A DNA stretch of 16,278 nucleotides from Chloroflexi bacterium RBG_13_51_18 (GTDB lineage: Bacteria > Chloroflexota > Dehalococcoidia > Dehalococcoidales > RBG-16-60-22): contig MGMR01000092.1 in assembly GCA_001796495.1 (NCBI GenBank), positions 3,141 through 19,418 on the forward strand, written 5' to 3'. This document shows positions 8,458 through 15,351 of this stretch, piece by piece. The notes under the pieces were generated by a model. That model ran no database searches. It was not told the origin of the DNA and worked only from the letters and a program-made list of their open reading frames with translations. The position numbers and the translations under genes were made by a program. Each line of letters begins with the position of its first letter. Within the stretch, counting starts at the first letter, position 1.

Positions 8458-8482
8458 AACCGGGGAATGCCCCCGGTTTTAT
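8458..8482 (+). terminator. Rho-independent terminator after the FecR-domain gene
   Basis: Arms AACCGGGG (8458-8465) and CCCCGGTT (8471-8478) form a perfect 8-base-pair stem with loop AATGC, followed by TTTT and further T/A bases. It starts 30 bases after the stop codon and separates this gene from the promoter of the next one. Confidence 0.85.
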
Positions 8483-8490
8483 TATGCACC

Positions 8491-8518
8491 TTGACAGGCT
8501 CGAAAATCGGCGTATATT
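8491..8518 (+). promoter_or_regulatory. Strong sigma-70-type promoter for the DNRLRE-domain gene
   Basis: A perfect TTGACA (8491-8496) and TATATT (8513-8518, 5/6) are separated by 16 bases. The element directly follows the upstream terminator and precedes the ATG at 8551, which has GGGAGG (8540-8545) 5 bases upstream. The gene should therefore be its own transcription unit. Confidence 0.7.
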
Positions 8519-8550
8519 TGTAGTTGGCGTGAGAGAGTCGGGAGGGAATC

Positions 8551-9162
8551 ATGAAACGGACGCTGGCCCTGCTGCTACTATCCTTGAGTGCCGTCCTGGC
8601 GAACATTTCCCAATGGGTGCCCGACGCCGATTCGTTGGTAACAGGCGAGGACCCTGAAGGAGAATGGGGAGACAGCGAATTATTGGCGGTTAGATTGTTT
8701 GATTATTATCCCCCGATCGAAACCCGTTCATTCATGCACTTCGATCTTCCCGAAGCTCCCCCCGATACATACATAGATTACGGCATTCTGGAGCTGGATT
8801 TGGACCGTGTAGATTATCCCGGCGGGGAGATAGGAATCTATAAAGTAACCGAGAGTTGGGATGAATCCACCGTCAACTGGAATAACCAACCTACGTATGA
8901 TCCGGCAAAGATGATGTTTCATGGCTGGATTCACGATGTGGATATCGTCGACATACGACTGGAAGGCGAGGTACTCCAGGAGTGGGTTTGCGACCCGTCC
9001 GAGAACTACGGGATGATATTCGCCACTTACAATTATTCCTCACCCCTTTCCATTTTTTTCTACAGCCGTGAGTCGGACTCCTCACCCATCCTATGGCTCC
9101 ACCCCGACCCCTACCCCGTCGAATCCCTCTCCTGGGGAGTCATCAAGGCCATCGAGTGGTAA
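8551..9162 (+). CDS. Secreted DNRLRE-domain protein
   Basis: The 203-residue product has a signal peptide (Lys-Arg start, Leu-rich core, cleavage near VLAN). A single DNRLRE-type (CBM96-like) beta-sandwich follows. The family signature is visible as RSFMHFDLPE (first strand), a strand reading YGILELDLDR, then GIYKVTESWDESTVNWNNQP and, near the end, FFYSRESDSSPILWLHP. Such domains are usually parts of larger cell-surface or extracellular proteins and are linked to carbohydrate binding or matrix structure. Here the domain makes up the whole protein. A conserved Asp/Arg/Glu pattern in the last strands is present, but ligand binding cannot be read from it. The gene has its own promoter and is followed by a palindrome terminator. 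Its codons are more AT-mixed than those of the FecR-like gene, but not island-like. Confidence 0.8.
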   Translation: MKRTLALLLLSLSAVLANISQWVPDADSLVTGEDPEGEWGDSELLAVRLFDYYPPIETRSFMHFDLPEAPPDTYIDYGILELDLDRVDYPGGEIGIYKVTESWDESTVNWNNQPTYDPAKMMFHGWIHDVDIVDIRLEGEVLQEWVCDPSENYGMIFATYNYSSPLSIFFYSRESDSSPILWLHPDPYPVESLSWGVIKAIEW

Positions 9163-9173
9163 TGACCGCACGT

Positions 9174-9206
9174 AAAAAAGGGAGGGCCGATCGGCCCTCC
9201 CCTCTT
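9174..9206. terminator. Bidirectional terminator between the DNRLRE gene and tRNA-Glu
   Basis: Positions 9180-9201 form a perfect 22-base palindrome (GGGAGGGCCGA and its complement). It is preceded by AAAAAA (9174-9179) and followed by CTCTTTAT. On the minus strand, which carries tRNA-Glu, the stem runs into TTTTTT and is a strong terminator. On the plus strand the T-run is weaker. It separates convergent units. Confidence 0.8.
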
Positions 9207-9208
9207 TA

Positions 9209-9283
9209 TGGTGACCCCAACGAGGATCGAACTCGTGTTACCGCCGTGAAAGGGCGGTGTCCTAACCACTAGACGATGGGGCC
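9209..9283 (-). tRNA. tRNA-Glu (anticodon TTC)
   Basis: On the minus strand the gene starts GGCCCCATCGTCTAGTGGTT, with acceptor stem GGCCCCA/TGGGGTC. The anticodon arm is CCGCC-CTTTCAC-GGCGG with anticodon TTC, and the T-arm is ACGAG-TTCGATC-CTCGT. Discriminator A and a CCA end (9211-9209) are encoded. G2-U71 is the only wobble in the acceptor stem. No clear promoter is visible in the G-rich repeat sequence just upstream. Confidence 0.97.
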
Positions 9284-9287
9284 CTCA

Positions 9288-9470
9288 ACCCCCCCATCCC
9301 CCCCATCTTGGGGGGGCATAGTCGCGGGGGGAGTTTTTTATTGCGCAAGCAACCGCCGCGTGTGGGGCGTTTACAAAATTCTAACGGCTTTTCCCCCAAC
9401 CCCCCTTAGGGGGCAAGAACGTGGGGGGGAGTTTATTTTATTTGCGAGTCAGCGCCGCGGGTGTGGCCCT
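9288..9470. repeat. Two diverged direct repeats next to tRNA-Glu
   Basis: Two units (about 9288-9367 and 9392-9470) share the order C-run, short spacer, G-run, GGGGGGAGTTT, a T/A-rich stretch, then TTGCG...GCCGCG and a GTGTGG end. The end segment AAGCAACCGCCGCG (9347-9360) is the reverse complement of the CGCGGCGGTTGCT segment in the tandem repeats at 9610 and 9731, so these look like inverted relatives of that family. No coding signal is seen here. Confidence 0.55.
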
Positions 9471-9483
9471 TTTCAATTCCCAC

Positions 9484-9505
9484 GGGCGGGTCTAAAGACC
9501 CGCCC
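9484..9505. repeat. Perfect REP-like palindrome
   Basis: Arms GGGCGGGTCT (9484-9493) and AGACCCGCCC (9496-9505) are perfect complements around a two-base loop, followed by CCTAC. Read in reverse it begins GTAGGGGCGGGT, matching the lead of the palindromes at 957-1065, so it belongs to the same family in the opposite orientation. Confidence 0.65.
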
Positions 9506-9523
9506 CTACATCTTCGCAAGAAT

Positions 9524-9780
9524 CCGCGGAACAGTGTCAAACTAAAGGCTGCCCCTCACCCTAACCCGTGGGCGACTGCCCCTCCCCAAAGGGGAGAGGG
9601 GACATTGCACGCGGCGGTTGTCTTCGAATTGACGGAACCTCTCCCCGCGGAACAGTGTCCAGCTTAAGGCTGCCCCTCACCCTAACCCGTGGGCGACTGC
9701 CCCTCCCCAAAGGGGAGAGGGGACATCGCGCGCGGCGGTTGCTATCGAATAACAGCATCTCTCCCCGCGGAACAGCGATC
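9524..9780. repeat. Tandem duplication with a unit of about 120 bp
   Basis: Two units, 9524-9644 (121 bp) and 9645-9764 (120 bp), start with CCGCGGAACAGTGTC, and a third start appears at 9765 (CCGCGGAACAGCGATC), where the array breaks off. Each unit contains GGCTGCCCCTCACCCTAACC, a hairpin (CCTCCCC-AAA-GGGGAGAGG), a CGCGGCGGTTG segment and a CTCTCCCC end. The first 90 bases are nearly identical and the last 30 differ more. It has no convincing gene and looks like a MITE-like or REP-like intergenic element, amplified between two tRNA genes. Confidence 0.8.
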
Positions 9781-9796
9781 CAACGCGCTGCGTTGG

Positions 9797-9872
9797 TGGT
9801 GAGGCGCCTGGGGATCGAACCCAGGACCCACGGCTTAAAAGGCCGTTGCTCTACCGACTGAGCTAGCGCCTC
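9797..9872 (-). tRNA. tRNA-Lys (anticodon TTT)
   Basis: On the minus strand the gene starts GAGGCGCTAGCTCAGTCGGT, with a perfect acceptor stem GAGGCGC/GCGCCTC. The D-arm contains the conserved GCTCAGTCGGTAGAGC. The anticodon arm is ACGGC-CTTTTAA-GCCGT with anticodon TTT. The T-arm is CCTGG-GTTCGAT-CCCAGG, followed by discriminator A and an encoded CCA (9799-9797). Confidence 0.97.
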
Positions 9873-9884
9873 GCGGGCGGGGGA

Positions 9885-9913
9885 AAAATAGCACGTCGCG
9901 GGTGAAAGGTCAA
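9885..9913 (-). promoter_or_regulatory. Promoter of tRNA-Lys
   Basis: On the minus strand TTGACC (9913-9908, 5/6) and TATTTT (9890-9885, 4/6) are separated by 17 bases, and the tRNA begins 12 bases after the -10 element. Spacing and distance are typical for a tRNA promoter. Confidence 0.7.
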
Positions 9914-9954
9914 GGCGGGGGCGTTCCGGCCGTCTTTCGTGGGGGCCGGGCGGG

Positions 9955-10392
9955 TCATCTCGACGAGAGCATCCGGATGACCTCGTCGGCGCGGCGGAGG
10001 CGGGCGGCCACGACGTGGAGCAGCTTGACCGCCATCTGGGCGTTCCCGCGCAGGAGGTTGAGGAACTCCTCTCGCTCGAGTTTCCAGACCTCGCAGTTTT
10101 CGACGGCCTCGACGCCGGCGGTCCTCGGTTCTTTATCGAGGAGGGCCAGCTCGCCGAAGAACTGCCCCGGTCCGAGCTCGGCCAGCTCGCGGGCGCCGCC
10201 GTCCTCCAGCCCGAGCCAGACCCGCACCGCGCCAGAGGCGATGTAGAAGAAGTAGTCGCCCGGCGAGCCCTGCTTGAAAATCGTCTCCCCGGCCTGGAAG
10301 TGGTCTTTAGTCATGAGGGCGGCGATGTCGGCCAGCTCGGCCGGCGAGAGGTCCTTGAAAAAGCTGGACCGGGCCAATTCGTGCGGTTTCAC
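9955..10392 (-). CDS. Single-domain cyclic-nucleotide-binding protein
   Basis: The 145-residue product is one cNMP-binding (CRP-type) beta-roll domain with no DNA-binding helix-turn-helix. The N-terminal helix has SSFFKDLSPAELADIAALM, then GETIFKQGSPGDYFFYIASG, and the phosphate-binding cassette reads FGELALL...PRTAGVEA, with the Glu and Arg expected to contact the ribose and phosphate. Such proteins sense cAMP or cGMP, or act as modules for a partner. The start is GTG 10392, sharing GTGA with the ddl stop, so it is translationally coupled to ddl. GGGGAAG upstream serves as ribosome binding site. A longer reading of the frame through ddl is not supported. What it controls is unknown. Confidence 0.88.
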   Translation of the reverse strand: MKPHELARSSFFKDLSPAELADIAALMTKDHFQAGETIFKQGSPGDYFFYIASGAVRVWLGLEDGGARELAELGPGQFFGELALLDKEPRTAGVEAVENCEVWKLEREEFLNLLRGNAQMAVKLLHVVAARLRRADEVIRMLSSR

Positions 10393-11531
10393 GGCTTCCC
10401 CTTCCCTTGGGTCCCTTGGGAATCGTAGCTCCGGCGGGTGCGGCGGCGGTCGTGGTGGCGCTCCAGTGCCAGCTCCACCAGCCGCGCCACCAGGTCGTTG
10501 TAGCCCAGGCCCGACGCCACCCACAGCTTGGGGTACATGCTGATGGGGGTGAATCCGGGGATGGTGTTGACCTCGTTGATGTAGAAACGCCCGGTGGCGC
10601 GTTCGAGGAAGAGGTCCACCCGGGCCATGCCGGAGACGTCGAGGGCCTTGAAGGCGGCGACGGCCAGGCGGCGGGCCTCGGCGGTCTGGTCGGGCGAGAT
10701 GGGGGCCGGTATTAAAAGCTCCGAGTCCTCCACGTACTTGGCGTCGTAGTCGTAGAACTCGCGGGCGGGGAGGATTTCGCCGGGGAGGCTGGCCTCGGGC
10801 GAGTCGTTGCCCAGGACGGCGCACTCGATCTCGCGGGCGTCCAGGCCGGCCTCGACGATGACGCGGCGGTCGTAGGCGGCGGCGAGCTCCAGGGATTTCG
10901 TGAGCTCCGACGGGCCGTGGACCTTGGTGATGCCCACGGAGGAGCCCAGGTTGGCCGGCTTGATGAAGAGGGGGTAGGAAAGGGCGGCCTCGATTTTACG
11001 CGCGACCCCGGCCGGGTCCGCCTCCAGCTCGGCGCGGGTGAGGCCGAGGTGCGGCCCGACGGGCAGGCCGGCGGCGACGAGGACCGCCTTGGCCGCGAGC
11101 TTGTCCATGGCCAGGGCCGAGCCGAGCACACCCGCCCCCACGTAGGGCAGGTCGGCCAGCTCGAAGAGCCCCTGGAGGCAGCCGTCCTCCCCGTAGGTGC
11201 CGTGGACGAGGGGGAAGACGACGTCGGCCTCGGCGAAGGGGGCCGGGAGCGCCCCGGTCTCGTCCGCCGGCTCGGGGAGGGGCGTCGCCGGGGTCAGCTC
11301 GGGATTCGGGTTCTTCCCGTGCCGGGGGAGGAAATCCACCCGGCTCTCCAGCTTTTCGAGGATGCCCGGTCCGGCGAGCCATCGGCCCCGCTTGGTGATG
11401 CCGATGGGGATGACGGTGAAGCGGTCGGGGTCCAGGGCCTCGATGAAGGAGCGGGCGGAGGTGAGGGAGACCTCGTGCTCCCCCGACCGTCCGCCGAACA
11501 CCAGGGCTATACTAATTTTCCTTTTATCCAC
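10389..11531 (-). CDS. ddl: D-alanine--D-alanine ligase
   Basis: This ATP-grasp enzyme joins two D-alanines in the cytoplasm for the peptidoglycan stem peptide. The 380-residue product has the N-terminal signature VFGGRSGEHEVSL, then HGTYGEDGCLQGLFELADLPYVGAG, the ATP-binding stretch FIKPANLGSSVGITKV, the omega-loop FYDYDAKYVEDSELLIPAP and the C-terminal metal-binding motif FYINEVNTIPGFTPISMYPKL. The AKY-type omega-loop fits D-Ala-D-Ala rather than the D-lactate ligases of vancomycin resistance. The start is GTG 11531. Its Shine-Dalgarno GAGGAG lies inside the last codons of the upstream PIN-domain gene, whose TAG overlaps the GTG. The downstream CNB gene overlaps by four bases. Confidence 0.96.
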   Translation of the reverse strand: MDKRKISIALVFGGRSGEHEVSLTSARSFIEALDPDRFTVIPIGITKRGRWLAGPGILEKLESRVDFLPRHGKNPNPELTPATPLPEPADETGALPAPFAEADVVFPLVHGTYGEDGCLQGLFELADLPYVGAGVLGSALAMDKLAAKAVLVAAGLPVGPHLGLTRAELEADPAGVARKIEAALSYPLFIKPANLGSSVGITKVHGPSELTKSLELAAAYDRRVIVEAGLDAREIECAVLGNDSPEASLPGEILPAREFYDYDAKYVEDSELLIPAPISPDQTAEARRLAVAAFKALDVSGMARVDLFLERATGRFYINEVNTIPGFTPISMYPKLWVASGLGYNDLVARLVELALERHHDRRRTRRSYDSQGTQGKGKP

Positions 11532-13573
11532 TAAAGCTCCTCTATAATTTCATTTATATCATTTTCAGATAATTTAATCATTCTTTCATTTAATTGTTTA
11601 ATAAGTTTTTTTCTAGCGAAGCGTTTTAACGGTTTAAATACATGCTCAGATAATAATGCAATTAAAATAGGTATCTCGGCTATAATACAAGCTTGTAAGT
11701 TTATTAAATCATATATCTTTAGCAGGATTGGAATAAATGGAAATACAATACGCATTAACCACACACAAATACGGTAAGATGTTCTTATTCGTACTATCGT
11801 ATCTTTTTTAATTATTTCATCTTTGTTATCCTTATTCTCCGAAGCAATTGGAATCAAGGGTGATTTAATTTTCGCTTCATCTAGTTCTCTTTTAATTGTA
11901 GATAACTCCCCTCTTAATGACGCAACTTCGTTTCTAGTCGCCTCTTTTTCTTTCATATCATCTTCTAAAATACCTTCAAGTTCAGCAATTCGTTTTTCAT
12001 TTCCTCTAATCATTTCCTTAAGACCTTCTTCTATATAGAGCTTTACCGATTGAGAATCTTTTGCATTTAATATTTTTTTACTTATAGCTTTATTCGCAAT
12101 TAATCTAGTTAAAGTGTTACAGCTTAAATCAGGTAAAAGGTCACTTTCGTAGATTTTTTTATAAACTGGATTATTATATATTTCATCTTCAACAATATTA
12201 CCCATATAGATTGTAGGGGATGTAAGCCACCTGTAGATTGCTTCATTTGTTTCGTCGGACATTGGTGTTAAGAATTCAAGAATTTTAAGTAAGTTTTGAG
12301 GATCTATAACAATATTACTATCAATATTATAATGTTTGCGTAATTTATAATCCATATATATAAATTTATGTGATATACTTAGTATCCAATGCTTTGCCAC
12401 TAAATGGGATTCAATTTCTCTTTTACCTCTAAGTTGAAAGGCTTCATGCCATAACCAAATGTCATGTTTAATAACTTCAGGATCTCCCTCTGTATTTTTA
12501 AATAATTCATTTTGAATATCGGAAACTACTCTAGCAAGAGTATTATCAATAGATGATTGGCTAATATTATTATCTTCAACATATTTTTTAAAATTAGCTT
12601 TTAGTGTATTAAAATAATCTTTATAACCAATTAATTTTTTAGCTTTACTACATTTATCAAAATACATATTACCCAAACCAGATAATGGTTTATTATTTAT
12701 TATATTAGATAATTCAGTTTCAAAACGTATTTTAGCTTCAATAATCGTTAAGGGGTGGTAAACAAATTTAATTAAATTTTCTGGCAATCTTTTACATAAA
12801 ACAAATAAATTTTGAACAAGATCATTTTGTTCGTGTTTATGAATATCTAATAATGAAAATAGTACATTAGTATCGACAAAAACCCTAAAACTTAAATCTC
12901 CACTAAACGCTTTGAGTATTGAATCTACAACCTGCTGTGAAAGGCCAGCTGCAGAAAGAGCAACAGCTGCATGATATTGACGAAGTATGAAATTTTTAAC
13001 TTCAGGTATTGTTTGTGAAAAATATTCACGTATAGTTAGCATAATATTAGCTTTGTTATCTGGATAACAATCAGCAAAACTTGAAAATAATTGATGGTTA
13101 TAATCAATTGAATCTGTTTTAAAAACCTTGTAAAAATTAGTTCCTTGGTCTTTAATATATGGAAATAATAATTGTGACACGAATTGTTCCCATAGTACTG
13201 ATGCGTCTAATCCAATGCGGTTCTTCATTATAAGGGTAGAGAATAAATTTTTACAAATTACATCTTCATTAGATTGCCTTGTTATAGCTTCACGGTATTC
13301 CCTTGCAATGCTTTCTTGAATATAAAAGATATTATCTTCTTCATATATCTTACTTTGATTCTTTAATGTATTCAATTGCTCTAATATTCCTTCCTGAGTT
13401 ATATTAGATGCTAGGAGGGATGATAAAATATCAAACAGACCTTGTTTATCTCTTTCACGTTCTGCAAGAATCCCAAGAATAACTTGCTGTAATGCCATTC
13501 TCCACCAACCGGCTTGGTTTAAATCTATGTATTCAAGAAGGGCTATCTGTTCATGAGTTAAATTGCTACTCAT
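11531..13573 (-). CDS. PIN-domain, coiled-coil, membrane-anchored accessory protein
   Basis: The 680-residue product is AT-rich in codon use, unlike its neighbours. Residues about 43-95 look like a winged-helix-type segment. A PIN-like nuclease domain spans about residues 228-412. It contains FRVFVDTNVLFSLL with Asp234, a second acidic residue Glu279 in TIIEAK, Asp371 in IKHDIWLWHEA, and FIYMDY with Asp408. These are the usual acidic positions of PIN ribonucleases, with a long insertion between the second and third. Residues about 515-570 form a Glu/Lys-rich coiled coil. Two hydrophobic segments (about 603-622 and 624-643) form a likely membrane hairpin, with a basic tail after them. PIN domains are metal-dependent RNases in toxins and defence effectors. 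Activity is not shown. The ATG at 13573 has AAGGCGG upstream. Its TAG overlaps the ddl start. Antitoxin or partner genes are absent nearby. Confidence 0.85.
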   Translation of the reverse strand: MSSNLTHEQIALLEYIDLNQAGWWRMALQQVILGILAERERDKQGLFDILSSLLASNITQEGILEQLNTLKNQSKIYEEDNIFYIQESIAREYREAITRQSNEDVICKNLFSTLIMKNRIGLDASVLWEQFVSQLLFPYIKDQGTNFYKVFKTDSIDYNHQLFSSFADCYPDNKANIMLTIREYFSQTIPEVKNFILRQYHAAVALSAAGLSQQVVDSILKAFSGDLSFRVFVDTNVLFSLLDIHKHEQNDLVQNLFVLCKRLPENLIKFVYHPLTIIEAKIRFETELSNIINNKPLSGLGNMYFDKCSKAKKLIGYKDYFNTLKANFKKYVEDNNISQSSIDNTLARVVSDIQNELFKNTEGDPEVIKHDIWLWHEAFQLRGKREIESHLVAKHWILSISHKFIYMDYKLRKHYNIDSNIVIDPQNLLKILEFLTPMSDETNEAIYRWLTSPTIYMGNIVEDEIYNNPVYKKIYESDLLPDLSCNTLTRLIANKAISKKILNAKDSQSVKLYIEEGLKEMIRGNEKRIAELEGILEDDMKEKEATRNEVASLRGELSTIKRELDEAKIKSPLIPIASENKDNKDEIIKKDTIVRIRTSYRICVWLMRIVFPFIPILLKIYDLINLQACIIAEIPILIALLSEHVFKPLKRFARKKLIKQLNERMIKLSENDINEIIEEL

Positions 13574-13657
13574 AGTATCCGCCTTTCAGGGAGGGGAGAT
13601 AAATCAAGAGTAATTTAACATAAAAAAGAAAAAATTGCATATACGTAGAGGGTCTAG
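13574..13657. other. AT-rich leader between amrS and the PIN-domain gene
   Basis: An 84-base gap lies between the amrS stop and the PIN-gene ATG. Read on the minus strand it holds two T-runs (TTTTTTCTTTTTT), then TATGTTAAAT, and a GC-rich stretch (CTCCCCTCCCTGAAAGGCGG) next to the start. I could not assign a good -35/-10 pair. The GC-rich part may be leftover host sequence, and the T-runs have no strong hairpin before them, so the PIN gene may be read from ispD-amrS. Confidence 0.4.
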
Positions 13658-14659
13658 TCACAGGTTGACGAAGTCGGCGTCGGCGCCGCAGGCCGCGCAG
13701 CGCTCGCCGGAAAGGGCGGCGACCTCCACCCGGTAACCCGAGCGGCGGACCAGCACCGCCCCGCACTTGGGGCAGCAGGTGTCGGCGTACCTGGACTCGA
13801 CGGACACGTTCCCCAGGTAGACGTACTGGAGCCCCGCCTCCTTGGCGATTTTCCAGGCGCGCTGCAGTGTGCTCTCCGGTGTGGGCGGCGCGTTGAACTT
13901 CCACGCCGGGTGGTAGCGGGAGAAGTGCAGCGGCGTGCGCGGGTTCCGCTCCGCGATCCAACGGGCGAGCTTTTGCAGGAGCTCGGGGGAATCGTTTTGT
14001 CCCGGGATTACGAGGTTGGTGACCTCCACGTGGGCCGGGGAGCCCATCGCCCGCTCGATTATTCCCAGGACAGGCTCCAGCTCGCCCCCGCACTGCTCGC
14101 GGTAGAATGCCGGGTCCATGGACTTCAGGTCGAAGTTGAAGGCGTCTATCACGCCGAGGAGCTCGTCGAAGGGCTCGGGCTCGAGGTAGGCGTTGGAGAC
14201 GCAGACGGTGGAGAGGCAGCGGGCCTTGCAGGCCCTGGCCGCGTCCATGACGTACTCGAACCAGACCAGCGGCTCGGTGTAGGTGAAGGCGACGCCGCGG
14301 CAGCCTGGCCGGTCGGCCATCCGCGCCAGCTCCTCCGGCGAGACGTGGCTCGTGGGCGCCTCCAGTTGGCTCGAGGCGTAGTTCTGGCAGAAGCGGCAGC
14401 CCAGGTTGCACCCGTTGGGCCCCACGGAGAGGATGGTCCAGCCGGGGTAGAAGTGGTAGAGCGGCTTCTTCTCGACGGGGTCCAGGTTGAGGGCGATGGT
14501 GCGGCCGTAGGCGGCGGCGACGAGCTCCCCGGAGACGTTCTCCCGCAGGCGGCAGGTGCCCCTCTTCCCCGGCACGATGCGGCAGCGGTGGGGGCAGAGC
14601 GTGCAGCGGACCGCGCCGTCGGCCTCGGGCTCCCAGTACCGGGCTTTCGGGGCCTCCAT
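13658..14659 (-). CDS. amrS: AmmeMemoRadiSam system radical SAM protein
   Basis: The 333-residue product is an AmrS-family radical SAM enzyme. The N-terminal cysteine cluster is RCTLCPHRCRI...GTC (Cys19, 22, 26, 36). The radical SAM motif is GCNLGCRFCQNY (CxxxCxxC, Cys84, 88, 91). FTYTEPLVWFEYV, FNFDLKSMD and HFSRYHPAWKF are typical of the family. A C-terminal zinc-ribbon-like part has CCPKCG...CAACG. AmrS is known to belong to the AmmeMemoRadiSam group, with AMMECR1- and MEMO1-like partners. Neither is present here. The start is ATG 14659: the A of the ATG is the last base of the ispD TGA, so the pair is translationally coupled. A longer reading of the frame is not supported, as it would run through ispD. 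Confidence 0.93.
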   Translation of the reverse strand: MEAPKARYWEPEADGAVRCTLCPHRCRIVPGKRGTCRLRENVSGELVAAAYGRTIALNLDPVEKKPLYHFYPGWTILSVGPNGCNLGCRFCQNYASSQLEAPTSHVSPEELARMADRPGCRGVAFTYTEPLVWFEYVMDAARACKARCLSTVCVSNAYLEPEPFDELLGVIDAFNFDLKSMDPAFYREQCGGELEPVLGIIERAMGSPAHVEVTNLVIPGQNDSPELLQKLARWIAERNPRTPLHFSRYHPAWKFNAPPTPESTLQRAWKIAKEAGLQYVYLGNVSVESRYADTCCPKCGAVLVRRSGYRVEVAALSGERCAACGADADFVNL

Positions 14660-15351
14660 CAGTCCACCACCAGGTTGTTCTTCAAGAGGAGCTCGGCCCA
14701 GCGCAGGTCCTCCGGGGAGGTAATCTTGAAAAGTTGCTTGTGACCGGGGATGAGCTTCACCGGCCGTCCCACGCCCTCCACGAGCTGTGCGTCGTCGGTC
14801 GCCCCCGCGAGCCGCTCCTCGTCCTGGTCGAAAACCTGTCGCAGGAGTCCATAGCGGAAGCACTGGGGCGTCTGGACCAGCCAGACCCGGCGCCGGTCCA
14901 CGGTCATCTTCACCGTGGTCAGGCGGGTGGCGAGCTTGACGGTGTCGGTGGCCTGGACCGCCGCCACCGCCGCGCCGTTCACCAGCGCCGCCGCCGTTAT
15001 GTCCTGGAGGACCTTCCGCGTGACGAAGGGCCGCACCGCGTCGTGCACGATCACCAGGTCCACCTTGCCCAGGGACTTCAACGCGTAGCGCACCGACTGC
15101 CAGCGCTCCTCGCCGCCGGTGACCACGGTGAACTGCCCTCCGAGCCGGGCGACCTCGAAGCCGGTCCGGCCCTCGAAGCCCCGGGGCGCGGTGACCACCA
15201 GGCGGTTGAACTCGGCCCTTTCCAGGAGCCGCTCGGCGGCCCGGTGGAGGACGGTCTGACCGCCCAGGTCGGCGAACTGCTTCGGCTCCAGGCTGCCGAA
15301 GCGCTTGCCCAGACCGCCCGCCGCCAGGATCAATCCCACTGAAAGCGACAT
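14659..15351 (-). CDS. ispD: 2-C-methyl-D-erythritol 4-phosphate cytidylyltransferase
   Basis: IspD couples CTP to 2-C-methyl-D-erythritol 4-phosphate in the MEP isoprenoid pathway in the cytoplasm. The 230-residue product has the nucleotide-binding start GLILAAGGLGKRFGSLEPKQF, then VIVHDAVRPF, DTVK, VWLVQTPQCF, TDDAQLVE and ITSPEDL, in the order and spacing of the family, and is of usual length. I chose ATG 15351, as the product then begins with MSLSVGLILAAGG. GGGGAGG lies about 11 bases upstream; the longer frame to 15468 adds 39 non-family residues. ispF is not nearby. It is first in the run ispD-amrS-PIN-ddl-CNB. Confidence 0.96.
   Translation of the reverse strand: MSLSVGLILAAGGLGKRFGSLEPKQFADLGGQTVLHRAAERLLERAEFNRLVVTAPRGFEGRTGFEVARLGGQFTVVTGGEERWQSVRYALKSLGKVDLVIVHDAVRPFVTRKVLQDITAAALVNGAAVAAVQATDTVKLATRLTTVKMTVDRRRVWLVQTPQCFRYGLLRQVFDQDEERLAGATDDAQLVEGVGRPVKLIPGHKQLFKITSPEDLRWAELLLKNNLVVD

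Noticed and set aside
9524..9780. CRISPR array
   Set aside because: Only two full units of about 120 bp, with no short repeat/spacer alternation and no cas genes.
9276..9861. Short open frames in the tRNA-tRNA spacer
   Set aside because: They run through repeats and tRNA genes, are Pro/Arg-rich, and lack ribosome binding sites.
10389..11531. Vancomycin-type D-Ala-D-Lac ligase
   Set aside because: The omega-loop has the AKY pattern of ordinary Ddl, and no vanH- or vanX-like gene is nearby.
4160..13645. TGCAATT shared near the outer borders of both AT-rich islands (and at 2-8) as a possible attachment core
   Set aside because: A 7-base match in 16 kb is expected by chance, more so in AT-rich DNA, and no longer flanking repeat was found at either island.
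11531..13660. PIN gene as the toxin of a classic toxin-antitoxin pair
   Set aside because: The protein is several times longer than VapC toxins and no small antitoxin gene is found upstream or downstream.
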